DNA from: Bacillus subtilis
Lineage (GTDB): Bacteria; Pseudomonadota; Alphaproteobacteria; Rhizobiales; Rhizobiaceae
Length of the DNA: 64,000 nt
Reading direction: 5' to 3'
Assembly: GCA_021733665.1 (NCBI GenBank)
Contig: JAHREI010000001.1
Coordinates: 434,001-498,000 of the forward strand
The notes under the pieces were generated by a model. That model was not told the origin of the DNA. It was given only the letters and a program-made list of their open reading frames with translations, and made no database searches. Both the position numbers and the translations under genes were made by a program. Shown here piece after piece: positions 18,342 to 27,588 of this stretch. Within the stretch, counting starts at the first letter, position 1. Each line of letters opens with the position of its first letter.

Positions 18342-19205
18342 TTAGCGATCATCCAAAACCAATGCGTCACGGCGGATTTCATAAAGCATGACGCCTGTGG
18401 CAATAGCAAGATTAAGCGAATCCGCACGGCCAATCTGAGGAATACGTGCCAAATGCGAACAAATTGCAGCGAGATCGTCCGGTAATCCCTGCTGTTCATT
18501 GCCCATCATCAACATGACCGGCTGTTTGTTGTAAGGAATGGTGCGGTAATCCACGGCACCTTTCAGATGCGTGCCGACCAGAACGCCCTTATAGGTTTTG
18601 CGCCAGTTGATGAATTCGTCATGCTTTGCACGGTAGAGCGGTACGGCAAAAACCGAACCCATGGTCGCGCGTACGGTTTCCAGTGAGTAAGGGTCAGTGC
18701 AATCGCCGATCAGAATAATGCCTTTTGCGCCAACTGCATCAGCGGTGCGGATGATGGTGCCGAGATTGCCGGGATCGCGCACGCGATCAAGAGCGATATA
18801 GGTATCGTTGCCTTGCGGACGCAGATGTTCAAGCGTTTCAAAACGCTGATCAAAAACACCGGCAACCATTTGCGGATTATCTTTGCGGGTAATGGCCGCA
18901 ATGACTTTTTCTGAAGCTTCGAGCACCAGACCGCCACCGGCTTTGGTGCGGGCAGCAACTTTCTCAACAAGCGGGTTGCCTTTACCGGCTTTGGAAAACA
19001 CCAGAGTGCGGATGCGCCAGCCCTGATCAATGGCATCAATAACCAGTTTCAGACCTTCAGCCAAGAACACGCCCTGCTGGTCGCGATATTTCTTCATCGA
19101 CAAAGCGCGCAGGTCTTTAACGATCGGATTGGTCAGGCTGGTGACTTCCTTGACGCTGCCGGTGCGTGGGGTATCTTTGCGGGAAAAATCATTATTGTGG
19201 GTCAT
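18342..19205 (-). CDS. TrmH/SpoU-family RNA 2'-O-methyltransferase
   Basis: A 287-residue SPOUT methyltransferase. The N-terminal substrate-binding part (about 20-110) precedes the knotted catalytic domain with motif 1 DPGNLGTIIRTADAVGA, motif 2 MGNEQQGLP and motif 3 SLNLAIATGVMLYE. These enzymes methylate a ribose in rRNA or tRNA; the exact nucleotide cannot be read from sequence. The start overlaps the end of the next upstream methyltransferase gene by 4 bp (ATGA), so the two are translationally coupled. Confidence 0.93.
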   Translation of the reverse strand: MTHNNDFSRKDTPRTGSVKEVTSLTNPIVKDLRALSMKKYRDQQGVFLAEGLKLVIDAIDQGWRIRTLVFSKAGKGNPLVEKVAARTKAGGGLVLEASEKVIAAITRKDNPQMVAGVFDQRFETLEHLRPQGNDTYIALDRVRDPGNLGTIIRTADAVGAKGIILIGDCTDPYSLETVRATMGSVFAVPLYRAKHDEFINWRKTYKGVLVGTHLKGAVDYRTIPYNKQPVMLMMGNEQQGLPDDLAAICSHLARIPQIGRADSLNLAIATGVMLYEIRRDALVLDDR

Positions 19206-20386
19206 GAATTGGCAATCCAGCGGGAGAACATGGAAGTGGAAAGCGCACGCTCGGCAGAGCGTTCACGCAGGATGAGTTCGCCGGATTCAATCACGCCGCC
19301 GCGACCGGTGAAACGGTCACGCATCAGCTCATGAATGGCAAAGAAGGAAGCACGGATTGAATAGGCGGTCAGCACCACGCTGAGAGCATCCGGCGAGAGA
19401 ATGGCACGGCACATATCAACCATCTGCGGCAGATTATCGAACAACTGCCAGACTTCACCGTTCGGACCACGGCCATAGGCAGGCGGGTCAAGCAGGATGA
19501 TATCATAAGTATTGCCGCGGCGTTCTTCGCGCGCCACAAATTTGGTGGCATCTTCGCAGATCCAGCGGATTGGTTTGTCATCCAGACCAGCCAGTGCCTG
19601 ATTTTCACGCGCCCAGTTGATCGCCTTTTTGGAAGCATCGACGTGGGTGACTTCTGCACCAGCATGGGCTGCGATCAGCGAGGCAACGCCGGTATAACCG
19701 AACAGGTTGAGCACGCGCACGGAGCGATTAACCTGCTTTTTGCGGGCATCACGCACCTGCTGCGCCATGAAAGCCCAATGAGCAGCCTGCTCCGGAAACA
19801 CGCCGACATGGCGGAATGAGGTAAAGCGGCCCAAAAAGCGTACATCCTGCAGAGCCATCGGCCAGGTTTCACCGAGTTGCTCTTTCGGGAAATGCCAGCG
19901 CCCCATACCTTCTTCATCGGTATTACCGGTGAAAACAGCGTCTGCCTTGTCCCATTCGCTCTGCGGCCATGCCGGTTGCCAGATCGCCTGTGCCTCAGGG
20001 CGGATGATGCGGTAAGGGCCGTATTGTTCAAGCTTGAGGCTGTTGCCGCTATCGAGCAGGGCGTAATCTTCGCTCGGACTGGTTTCAAGAATAACCGGCA
20101 GATTTTGTTGTGGCCGCTCACCGGTCAATTTCAACAGCGGGCGCTGAGCAACCGCAGGCTCGGCGCTCACTTTTTTCGGTGCAGCCGGAGCTGTAGCCTC
20201 AAAGCCTGCGGAGTTTTGTTCGGTTTTAGCAAATTTAGGACGCGGTTTTTTAAAGCCCTGCATCGGCGCTGCAGCTGCGGATTTACGATTGTCTCGCTGT
20301 GCTACCGGTTTCCCCGCCAATTTTCCGGCCTGCTTCGCTGAGGAACCATTGCGTGGCTTGGCTGCTTTTCCTTTTGGCGATTTCAC
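19202..20386 (-). CDS. Class I SAM-dependent rRNA methyltransferase (RlmI/YccW-like)
   Basis: A 394-residue protein. The first ~100 residues are low-complexity, rich in Lys, Ala and Pro, probably a disordered RNA-binding tail. The catalytic part has SAM motif I VLNLFGYTGVASLIAA, an acidic motif HVDASKKAINWAREN and the cytosine/guanine-methylase motif DPPAYGRG. This combination fits 23S rRNA m5C or m2G methyltransferases of the RlmI/RlmK class. The target base is unknown. It overlaps the downstream TrmH-family gene by 4 bp. Confidence 0.88.
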   Translation of the reverse strand: MKSPKGKAAKPRNGSSAKQAGKLAGKPVAQRDNRKSAAAAPMQGFKKPRPKFAKTEQNSAGFEATAPAAPKKVSAEPAVAQRPLLKLTGERPQQNLPVILETSPSEDYALLDSGNSLKLEQYGPYRIIRPEAQAIWQPAWPQSEWDKADAVFTGNTDEEGMGRWHFPKEQLGETWPMALQDVRFLGRFTSFRHVGVFPEQAAHWAFMAQQVRDARKKQVNRSVRVLNLFGYTGVASLIAAHAGAEVTHVDASKKAINWARENQALAGLDDKPIRWICEDATKFVAREERRGNTYDIILLDPPAYGRGPNGEVWQLFDNLPQMVDMCRAILSPDALSVVLTAYSIRASFFAIHELMRDRFTGRGGVIESGELILRERSAERALSTSMFSRWIANS

Positions 20387-20495
20387 CCTGTCTGCTCCGG
20401 AAACTGTTAAATTGAAGATATTATAGCATCAGATGGTGCAATATTTTCTGTTTCGTAGAGCATGGCAGCCTTTTGGGAAAGCTGAATTTAAACGC

Positions 20496-20601
20496 CAGAG
20501 CATAATTCCTTAAACTTGAAACAGTTTAAGGAGAGATTATGCTCTAATTTTAAAGTGTTAGAGCGACCTTTGTGTGCCAAGTCTGGCACACGGCGCTCTA
20601 G
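20496..20601. repeat. Two-hairpin intergenic repeat
   Basis: Hairpin 1 pairs AGAGCATAAT(TCC) with ATTATGCTCT (about 20498-20546) around CTTGAAAC. Hairpin 2 pairs TAGAGCG and TGTGCCA with TGGCACA and CGCTCTA (about 20568-20600). The AGAGC...GCTCT ends resemble the dispersed Bru-RS-like elements, but the inside differs. Confidence 0.6.
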
Positions 20602-20618
20602 TGCCTTATAAATGTATC

Positions 20619-20662
20619 TTTGCCCTGAAAAAACTGCATGGTTTAAAGTTTTTCAGGGCAAA
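20619..20662 (-). terminator. Hairpin after the ornithine-cyclodeaminase-family gene
   Basis: Long inverted repeat TTTGCCCTGAAAAAACT / AGTTTTTCAGGGCAAA, 14 bp past the stop of the leftward gene at 20676. A likely terminator, although no strong separate T-tract follows. Confidence 0.55.
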
Positions 20663-20675
20663 AGAGCGGGCGTGA

Positions 20676-21650
20676 TCAGCCTTGTTGTTTCAGGCTCTTT
20701 TCATAGACCATAATACCGGCGGCAAGGTCTTCCATGGCGGCGCCAACGGATTTAAACAGTGTAATATCCTGATCGCTGATGCGGCCTTTGACAGTTCCGC
20801 GTGCCAGATCAAACAGATCGCCGAGAACATGCTCCGGCTGGATAATACCGTCACGCAGAGGCTGGGTGATATCGCCGCCCTCTTGCAGCGCACCGGCTTT
20901 TGTATCGACAAATACACGCGAGCGCAGCACTGCCTCATCATCACTTTCACGCATATCCGGCGTGAAGGCGCCCACCAGATCAATATGCGTGCCCGGGCGT
21001 AAATGTTTCCCGTGAATCAATGGTTTAGTGGCCAGCGTGCCGGCAGCGACGATATCGGCCTGTTCAATGGCTGCAATATGATCTTCTGCAATATAGGCGT
21101 TATAGCCTTCATCGCGCAGTTCTTTGATAGAGGCTTCCGCACGCTGCGGATTGCGCACGCAAAGCGCAATATCGGTGATCGGACGCACAGCACTATGGGC
21201 GCGGGCAAGATTGGTGGAAACAGCACCGGCTCCCATAATCACGAGGCGGGAGGCATCTTCACGGGCAAGATATCGGGCTGCGAGCGCAGAAGCTGCGGCT
21301 GTGCGCCAGCGGGTCAGGCTCTGACCGTCGATCAGGGCTTTCGGTTCGCCGGTAATGCCGTCCAGCAATAAATACACTCCCATGACGGCAGGCTTGTTGA
21401 TCAGGCCGTTATCAGGGGAGACCGTGACAATTTTCACACCCATATAACCCTGTGACGGACTCTCAAGTTTATGAAAGTCAGACCATGCAGGCATCAGAAG
21501 CAACATGGACGGAGTGCCTTCAGGGCGTTCAACCGGATGATGGTGACGCACCGGCTGGATCATACCATTGCGGAAAGCGCTGTCCAGCGCATCGACCAGT
21601 TCCGGCCAGGTCATCAACTTGTCAACGGCAGCAGCGGAAATATTCAGCAT
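20676..21650 (-). CDS. Ornithine cyclodeaminase / mu-crystallin family protein
   Basis: A 324-residue NAD(P)-dependent enzyme. Known members are ornithine cyclodeaminase, alanine dehydrogenase and ketimine reductases. The N-terminal part ends in PKALIDGQSLTRWRTAAASA, the segment that holds substrate-binding Arg and Lys in the family. The Rossmann domain follows with MGAGAVSTNLARAHSAV (about 139-155). Which substrate it uses is not decidable from sequence. It is flanked by hairpin-rich gaps on its downstream side and by lapA on its upstream side, and appears to be a single-gene unit. Confidence 0.88.
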   Translation of the reverse strand: MLNISAAAVDKLMTWPELVDALDSAFRNGMIQPVRHHHPVERPEGTPSMLLLMPAWSDFHKLESPSQGYMGVKIVTVSPDNGLINKPAVMGVYLLLDGITGEPKALIDGQSLTRWRTAAASALAARYLAREDASRLVIMGAGAVSTNLARAHSAVRPITDIALCVRNPQRAEASIKELRDEGYNAYIAEDHIAAIEQADIVAAGTLATKPLIHGKHLRPGTHIDLVGAFTPDMRESDDEAVLRSRVFVDTKAGALQEGGDITQPLRDGIIQPEHVLGDLFDLARGTVKGRISDQDITLFKSVGAAMEDLAAGIMVYEKSLKQQG

Positions 21651-21885
21651 ATTTTATCAGACCCTTATGATGCCGCACATCGTCTCCTGCAATGCACGGG
21701 CACTTGTTTTCTTGCAGCATAGTAGCTGATGTTTTCGGATAAAAATGGATCAGAAACCGGAGCGCACTGCAAATTACGCGAAGCGTAAACCGCTGCGCGC
21801 TTTTGAAACAAGCGCTGATCTGTATGAAGTTAATGAAAAAAACTGATCATGTAAGTTTTGTCCGCATGATCTTTGCGGAGCTTTC

Positions 21886-22212
21886 TCAGGACAGCGAGGA
21901 TGCCGGCGGCAGTGCTTTTGCCTCGGCCTGCTTGGCGCGTGTTAACAGCGCATCGGCTTCCGCCTTGCGTTTACGTGCCAGTTTGCGGTGCCGTCCTTGT
22001 GTAAACCAGATCAACAATCCGCCGATAATAATACCTGCCAGCAATGCGCCAAGCACCCAGAGGAACAGCGGTGCTGTATAGGTCAAGGCCGGATTGCCGG
22101 GGTTGAACGGGTCGAGTGTAACGCTGACCACACCGCGATTGGCGACTGACAACACAATCAGGATGACTGCAACCGGCAGTGCAATGAGAAGTGTCAGAAG
22201 GCGGTTGGTCAT
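21886..22212 (-). CDS. lapA: LapA-domain (DUF1049) inner-membrane protein
   Basis: A 108-residue protein with two transmembrane helices (about 5-25 and 45-70) joined by a short periplasmic loop containing FNPGNPALTYTAPLFLW, then a basic, Ala-rich cytoplasmic tail predicted to be helical (ARKRKAEADALLTRAKQAE). In E. coli LapA joins LapB to control LpxC turnover and LPS synthesis. The position after ihfB is standard in alphaproteobacteria. The function here is inferred from the family. Confidence 0.85.
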   Translation of the reverse strand: MTNRLLTLLIALPVAVILIVLSVANRGVVSVTLDPFNPGNPALTYTAPLFLWVLGALLAGIIIGGLLIWFTQGRHRKLARKRKAEADALLTRAKQAEAKALPPASSLS

Positions 22213-22356
22213 GTTTCAATCCGTATTTTGGCCGTGTTTCGGAACAGCACTTTGCGTAAAATGTAGCCATACTATCAGGCATAATTATGCCCGATAGCTA
22301 AAGTGCTGATTGTAATGTCTGCATCAACAGAGAAAGCTTTGATGCAGTTTAAAAAC

Positions 22357-22644
22357 TTAGCCGTTGCCGTTATTGAGACGGTCGCGCAGTTCTTTACCGG
22401 TTTTGAAAAATGGTACCCATTTTTCTTCAACATCCACCGATTCACCAGTGCGCGGGTTGCGTCCGTTACGGGCAGGGCGGTTTTTGACGGAAAATGCGCC
22501 GAATCCGCGGAGCTCAACGCGGTTTCCTTCCGCCAGAGCCTCAGTAATTTCATCGAAAACTGCACCGACGATATTTTCCACGTCGCGCTGGAAAAGATGC
22601 GGATTGCGGCTGGCGATGATCTGCACGAGTTCAGATTTAATCAC
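22357..22644 (-). CDS. ihfB: Integration host factor beta subunit
   Basis: A 95-residue DNA-bending protein of the HU/IHF family. It starts [17 protein letters not shown] and carries the DNA-intercalating beta-arm with the family signature [17 protein letters not shown] (about 48-64). The KSELVQ N-terminus points to the beta rather than alpha subunit; the alpha gene is not in the window. It lies 145 bp upstream of lapA and downstream of sppA on the same strand, a conserved alphaproteobacterial arrangement. Confidence 0.95.
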   Translation of the reverse strand: MIKSELVQIIASRNPHLFQRDVENIVGAVFDEITEALAEGNRVELRGFGAFSVKNRPARNGRNPRTGESVDVEEKWVPFFKTGKELRDRLNNGNG

Positions 22645-22797
22645 TGCGTTCGACCTCTCTGCAATATTAGCGCGGTGTCCGGCTGCTGAAACAGACCGGT
22701 GCGCTTCCGGTTATGATATGCTGCACATCTGATCTGTAACCGACTTGGTTTTCAGGGATATGCTCTAGAAGAAGTATTCTCAGAACCTTTATGCGAA

Positions 22798-22821
22798 CTG
22801 TCTCTGACCAGTCAGAGACAG
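22798..22821. other. Perfect 10-bp-arm hairpin between sppA and ihfB
   Basis: CTGTCTCTGA / TCAGAGACAG with a 4-nt loop. No T-run follows on the minus strand, so it may be a weak terminator, an RNA-processing site or a protein-binding palindrome. Confidence 0.45.
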
Positions 22822-22917
22822 CTTATTATGAATAATATAGTTATACTATCAATGTTTTATAGCGTAACTAGCTGAAAAATACGCGCTATCCTTAACGGCA
22901 GCTGTATTTTTCGGATA

Positions 22918-23895
22918 TTATTGCTGCTTTTCTGCGCCGCTACCGTGCCAAACTGAGAGCATGCCGTCAAGAAAGATGCGCTGACTGATTTGCTCATCAA
23001 ATAATGCGCTGCCCTGATCTGACAAGCCCATGTTCCGCAATAGTAATTTCAGTGCAGCAGAGGAGAGGAGGTCATTGTAAGGTGAAGTTTCCGCTTTCCA
23101 CTCGACAACCGGCAGATTTTTATCGACACCTTTGCTTGCAAGCCACGCGATAGAGGTTTCCTGATCGCCCAGCGCATCAATCAATTTGTGCTGCAAGGCC
23201 TGGCGACCGGTGTAGACCGAGCCGTTTGTTAGTGCCGGCAGTTTATCCGCTGGTATCATCGGACGGCGTTCTTTAACCAGACCGACAAACCAGTCATAGG
23301 TATCTTTGACTGTATTATCGATCATTGCCTTGGCTTCATCGCTGGCAGGCGAGAAGAAATTCGGCTCGGCTTTTAGTGGGCTGGATTTGATGGTTTCAAA
23401 TTTTACGCCGACTTTATCGAGTAATCCGCTGATATCCGGATATTGAAACAACACGCCGATAGAACCGATCATTGACGTTTTATGAGCAATCACATGATCG
23501 GAGGCGATAGCAATCATATAGCCTGCCGATGCAGCCAGAGTGCCGACCTGTGTGACCACGGGTTTTTCGTCCGCAATCCTGCGTACTGCATCATAAATCA
23601 CTTCGCCGCCGGTTGTGGTGCCACCCGGAGAGCTGACATCCAGAATGACACCTTTGACCATTTCGCTGTCTGCGACATCTTTGAGACGTTTCAAAAGCTC
23701 TTCATTGTTATAGATGGTGCCTGTGATAGAAATTTTCGCAATATGAGGAATATTGCGGGAAGGTTTGCTGCCATTGATGTAGATTGCAGCAAAGAGTATA
23801 ATTGCTGCAAGCAAGATGAATGTAATAACGCGCCAAAAAGTTAGCTTGCGGCGGATTCGACGACGTTCCAGCACTGCATCGGCAGTATAAGTCAT
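22918..23895 (-). CDS. sppA: Signal peptide peptidase SppA (protease IV, short form)
   Basis: A 325-residue inner-membrane serine protease that degrades cleaved signal peptides in the periplasm. One N-terminal anchor (about 20-40, FWRVITFILLAAIILFAAIY). The S49 domain has the nucleophile S123 in GTLAASAGYM and a likely catalytic lysine in the KSSPLKAEPN segment (K170 or K175). Half the size of E. coli SppA, as is usual for the short family. It lies upstream of ihfB on the same strand. Confidence 0.95.
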   Translation of the reverse strand: MTYTADAVLERRRIRRKLTFWRVITFILLAAIILFAAIYINGSKPSRNIPHIAKISITGTIYNNEELLKRLKDVADSEMVKGVILDVSSPGGTTTGGEVIYDAVRRIADEKPVVTQVGTLAASAGYMIAIASDHVIAHKTSMIGSIGVLFQYPDISGLLDKVGVKFETIKSSPLKAEPNFFSPASDEAKAMIDNTVKDTYDWFVGLVKERRPMIPADKLPALTNGSVYTGRQALQHKLIDALGDQETSIAWLASKGVDKNLPVVEWKAETSPYNDLLSSAALKLLLRNMGLSDQGSALFDEQISQRIFLDGMLSVWHGSGAEKQQ

Positions 23896-24223
23896 GAGCT
23901 ATGTCCGTTCTTGGGCTTATAGAGAATTATATTTGTGGCATACATAACGATTGCTACGAAAGCGAATAATACCGGTAAAAGATCTGATTGGTGGTGTTAT
24001 CAGATCTTGATAAACTCATTTCATGAAAAAGTGATCTGAGGGAGACCTCCGGCGGGATAAACTGCAAGGATTCAGCTTGTTTTGAACGCAGTCTCATCCC
24101 ATTTATACCACATTAAAAAGCGATTTGAGCGCACTGTATTAGATAGTCGTGCATTTCACTAAAGAATATTAATACCTTACGTGTAGGCAGCTGGCAAATT
24201 GCCGGTTTCAGGAGTTTTGGACT
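23896..24223. other. Divergent intergenic region between sppA and lptC
   Basis: A 328-bp gap without a coding sequence. It includes a stem-loop AGATCTGAT / ATCAGATCT (about 23981-24006) and an AT-rich stretch before lptC. Promoters for both genes are expected here but I cannot assign them precisely. Confidence 0.5.
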
Positions 24224-24889
24224 GTGTCAAACCATAAGATGGTTTTCGGAGCATCACAAAAAAGTACCGCTGTGTTTCATGCTGCGAAGAGACACAGTAT
24301 ACGCGTGCGCGTTCTGAAGACTGCTCTGCCGGTTATTGCTCTCGGTGTTGGCGCAGTCTTTTCGTGGTTTACGTTTTTGGCTGCACCTGCATCTACTGTT
24401 AAGGTCGAGCTTGATCCGTCCGAAAGCGGCAAGCTGGTCATGACCGGCCCGCAGCTGAAAGGCTATACAAAAGATAAGCGTCCGTTTTCGATGATTGCTG
24501 AGCGTGCAGTACAGGATGCAAAGCAAAATGGCGTGGTCGCTTTGGAAGGGATCAAGGCGCAGTTGCCTGTCGGCGAAAAAGACCGTGCGGATATTGATGC
24601 TGTCTCTGGTGTCTACGACAGTAATAATGGCCGTTTGCAGTTTGATAATGCTTTTACAGTCAAAACCACCGATGGTATGGAAGCCAAGCTTGGCTCTGCC
24701 AGTGTGAATATGGCGAATGGTGAGATGTCGACGGATAAGCCAGTGGATATCCGTACAGAAAATGCTCATATCCGGGCGAATAAAATGCGGATTGAAGAAA
24801 GCGGCAAGGTGATGGTGTTCGAAAGTGATGTACACCTGACGATTGAGCCTGTTGAGGAAGCCGCTGCAGTTACGAAAAAAGGTAGCTGA
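24224..24889 (+). CDS. lptC: LPS export protein LptC
   Basis: A 221-residue bitopic inner-membrane protein of the LptBFG-C complex that hands LPS to LptA. The N-terminal anchor is about 30-55 (LKTALPVIALGVGAVFSW); the rest is a periplasmic beta-jellyroll with repeating strands (GPQLKGYTKDKRPFSM, VSGVYDSNNGRLQF). The GTG at 24224 follows CAGGAG with about 9 bp spacing. The adjacent lptA and lptB confirm the role. LptF and LptG are not in the window. Confidence 0.92.
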   Translation: MSNHKMVFGASQKSTAVFHAAKRHSIRVRVLKTALPVIALGVGAVFSWFTFLAAPASTVKVELDPSESGKLVMTGPQLKGYTKDKRPFSMIAERAVQDAKQNGVVALEGIKAQLPVGEKDRADIDAVSGVYDSNNGRLQFDNAFTVKTTDGMEAKLGSASVNMANGEMSTDKPVDIRTENAHIRANKMRIEESGKVMVFESDVHLTIEPVEEAAAVTKKGS

Positions 24890-25099
24890 TCAATATTAAG
24901 CCGGAGCAAAATTCATCAGACTATGATGTTTAGCAACTGTGCTCTACACGAATAAGTAATACCACTGTTATAGAGTTCTCTGACAGATTCTGTATATTCC
25001 GTCAGGATATATGAACCGGCAATCAGATTATGATCAAAAATTGTTGTGTTCTTCTGAAACTTGCGATTTATAACAAGGGTGCTTTTTGAGGGAATGAAG

Positions 25100-25762
25100 A
25101 TGATGCGGCAACAGGCATGCAGCGGGCTGAATACGGGCTCACAGAATACAATTTTGAGCCGGTTTGTGTTGCGCTCTGCAGGCGCCAAATCGCTTGCTGC
25201 TCTTTTCATGACCGCTGTTCTTGCACTACCTTTGAGCATGACCGGCGCACAGGCGCAGCAGGGTGTGCCGCTTGACGGTTTGAAACTGTCCGATAGCAAA
25301 GATCCGGTTTCGATCGATGCAGGCAAAATGGAAGTCCGCGATAAAGAAGGCATTATTATCCTGACAGGGAATGTCTCCGTGAAGCAGGGCGATATTGTTT
25401 TGCGCGCAGGACGCATGCAGGTCTATACGGCTAAGACAAATGATGGCGCTGACAAAGCCAAAGGTGGCATTGGTGGTCTTAGTGGCGCTGGTCTGAACGC
25501 CGGTGGTATTGATAAGATTGTTGTTGACGGAAAAGTGTATCTCAAGTCCGGAACTCAGGTCGCAACCGGCGATGCAGGGACTTATGATGCCAAAGCGCAA
25601 ACGATGGTATTGACTGGTCAGAAAGTCGTGTTGTCTGACGGAGATAATATTGCGTCCGGCTGTAAGCTGATTGCCAATACACAAAGCGGCAAGGCTTTTC
25701 TGGAGAGCTGTAAAGGTCAGTCCGGTCGCGTCTCGATTATTCTGGCACCTAAAGATAAATAA
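25100..25762 (+). CDS. lptA: LPS transport periplasmic protein LptA (OstA-like)
   Basis: About 220 residues with a long signal peptide ending near ALPLSMTGAQA, then an OstA/LptA beta-jellyroll (DPVSIDAGKMEVRDKEG, ILTGNVSVKQGDIVLRAG). LptA forms the periplasmic bridge that carries LPS to the outer membrane. A glycine-rich insert (about GGIGGLSGAGLNAGG) interrupts the jellyroll, as in many alphaproteobacteria. ATGs at 25094, 25100 and 25103 are candidates; GAGGGA at 25088-25093 best fits 25100 or 25103. Confidence 0.9.
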   Translation: MMRQQACSGLNTGSQNTILSRFVLRSAGAKSLAALFMTAVLALPLSMTGAQAQQGVPLDGLKLSDSKDPVSIDAGKMEVRDKEGIIILTGNVSVKQGDIVLRAGRMQVYTAKTNDGADKAKGGIGGLSGAGLNAGGIDKIVVDGKVYLKSGTQVATGDAGTYDAKAQTMVLTGQKVVLSDGDNIASGCKLIANTQSGKAFLESCKGQSGRVSIILAPKDK

Positions 25763-25845
25763 AATACATGCTATATAGCCGGTTGCCTGATGGAAGCCGG
25801 CTCAAGGCATAAAGCTGCTGAATTTCATTTTGCGGTGTGTCATGT

Positions 25846-26736
25846 ATGGCACCGGCATTAAGTCATTGGTCTGGATCGCTATTGTCCTCTTCAAATACAA
25901 ACACCACTCAGGTTTCCGATCGTACAGCTGCTGCAGATGATCTTGCTGCAGGTTTGCAAACGCAGGCCGTCGGTGAAGAAGGTCAGCGTCCGCCGCAGGA
26001 ATTGTCACGTCTCAAAGGAACGCTGGTTGCCCGTGGCATCAGCAAGAGCTATCGCGGTCGTCAGGTCGTTAATGGTGTATCCTTTGGAGTACGTGCCGGT
26101 GAGGCTGTTGGTATTCTGGGGCCGAACGGTGCCGGTAAAACCACCTGCTTTTATATGGTCACCGGTCTGGTGCCGGTTGATAGCGGTACGATTGAGATTG
26201 ACGGCTTTGATGTGACATCCATGCCGATGTATCGCCGCTCCAGGCTTGGTATCGGTTATCTGCCGCAGGAAGCTTCGATTTTCCGTGGTCTTTCCGTTGA
26301 GGACAATATCAAAGCTGTTTTGGAAGTCGTTGAAAAAGACCGCAAAAAACGGGCTATTGAGCTCGACGGGCTTTTGGAAGAGTTTCATATTACGCACTTA
26401 CGCAAAGCACAGGCGATTTCCTTGTCCGGTGGTGAACGCCGTCGTCTTGAAATTGCCCGTGCATTGGCATCCCGTCCAAATTTCATGTTGCTGGATGAAC
26501 CTTTTGCCGGTGTGGATCCGATTGCGGTTGCAGATATTCAGCAGCTTGTACGTCATTTGACCAGTCGTGGCATCGGTGTGCTGATCACAGATCATAATGT
26601 GCGTGAAACATTGGGCTTGATTGACCGTGCCTATATTATTCATGCCGGTCAGGTGCTGACCCATGGTCGTCCGAATGAAATTGTTGCTAATCCGGATGTG
26701 CGCAGACTGTATCTGGGTGATCAGTTCACACTTTAA
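25846..26736 (+). CDS. lptB: LPS export ABC transporter ATP-binding protein LptB
   Basis: About 296 residues. The ABC ATPase core has Walker A GPNGAGKTT, signature LSGGERRRLEIARAL, Walker B FMLLDEPFAGVD and the H-loop ITDHNVRET. LptB powers LPS extraction from the inner membrane. An N-terminal extension of about 55 residues, Ser/Thr/Ala-rich and unlike the rest, precedes the core. The start is uncertain between GTG 25837 and ATG 25846. The gene that usually follows in Rhizobiales, rpoN, is not there; hpf comes next after 261 bp. Confidence 0.93.
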   Translation: MAPALSHWSGSLLSSSNTNTTQVSDRTAAADDLAAGLQTQAVGEEGQRPPQELSRLKGTLVARGISKSYRGRQVVNGVSFGVRAGEAVGILGPNGAGKTTCFYMVTGLVPVDSGTIEIDGFDVTSMPMYRRSRLGIGYLPQEASIFRGLSVEDNIKAVLEVVEKDRKKRAIELDGLLEEFHITHLRKAQAISLSGGERRRLEIARALASRPNFMLLDEPFAGVDPIAVADIQQLVRHLTSRGIGVLITDHNVRETLGLIDRAYIIHAGQVLTHGRPNEIVANPDVRRLYLGDQFTL

Positions 26737-26758
26737 GCTGAAGAATCATCTTGTTTCA

Positions 26759-26776
26759 GGGAGCCGTAAGGCTCCC
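26759..26776 (+). terminator. Weak terminator-like hairpin after lptB
   Basis: GGGAGCC GTAA GGCTCCC, 23 bp past the lptB stop. The T-rich tract after it is broken (GAACTCTTTGC), so termination strength is uncertain. Confidence 0.5.
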
Positions 26777-26997
26777 GAACTCTTTGCATTCTTTGCTTAA
26801 TTTTAAAAATGGCTTGTTATTCGGCAAAATAACGGGCAAGCGCCTATATAAGTGCTGATTGTGGCAATCAAAGAGCCTGAGCCTTAATCTTTTATCTTCT
26901 GCCAAGTTTATTTTATTTTGTGCTGGTTGGCTTTGCGCAATGCGTTCGCTTGTGCTTAGATTGCTGTGTTCGAATATAGACAGCGAGGTACTGCCAC

Positions 26998-27588
26998 ATG
27001 AGTCTCCGCGTTTCGGGTAAACATATGGACATCGGTGATGCTTTCCGCATCAGAATTGAAGACCGTGTCCGTGATGCTGTTAGCAAATATTACGAAGGTG
27101 GCTATTCCGGTACAATTACAGTCGTTAAATCTGGCTCCCGCTTCAGTACAGATTGCACTTTGCACCTTGATACCGGTGCAACGCTCCAGTCTTCCGCGGA
27201 AGCACAGGATCCGCAATTTTCCTTTGACGCAGCTGCTGAGAAGATGGATACGCGTCTGCGTCGCTACATGCGCCGCCTCAAGTCGCGTTCACTGGTACAG
27301 TCAGCGCGCAATAATCAGCAGAATATCGCTTATAGTGTGATGGAGCCTGCTCCGGACGAGGATGAGGATTTGCCGGAAGATTACGCACCGACAATCGTTG
27401 CGGAATCATCGGTATCGCTGCGCACGCTCAGTGTGGCATCGGCGGTTTTCGAGCTTGATCTGACAGAACATCCGGTTCTGGTCTTCCGCAATGCGGGCAG
27501 TGAAGAGGTTAATATCGTTTATCGCCGGCCGGATGGTAATATCGGCTGGATTGATCCGTCTAAGGCAGCGCAGGCTGCGCGCGCATAA
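26998..27588 (+). CDS. hpf: Ribosome hibernation promoting factor, long form
   Basis: A 196-residue HPF/YfiA protein. The N-terminal ribosome-binding domain (about 1-105, LRVSGKHMDIGDAFRIRIED) is followed by an acidic linker and a C-terminal dimerization domain (VFELDLTEHPVLVFRNAG, VYRRPDGNIGWIDP). The long form makes 100S ribosome dimers in stationary phase. The gene normally sits just after rpoN; here it follows lptB. A strong terminator comes after the stop. Confidence 0.96.
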   Translation: MSLRVSGKHMDIGDAFRIRIEDRVRDAVSKYYEGGYSGTITVVKSGSRFSTDCTLHLDTGATLQSSAEAQDPQFSFDAAAEKMDTRLRRYMRRLKSRSLVQSARNNQQNIAYSVMEPAPDEDEDLPEDYAPTIVAESSVSLRTLSVASAVFELDLTEHPVLVFRNAGSEEVNIVYRRPDGNIGWIDPSKAAQAARA

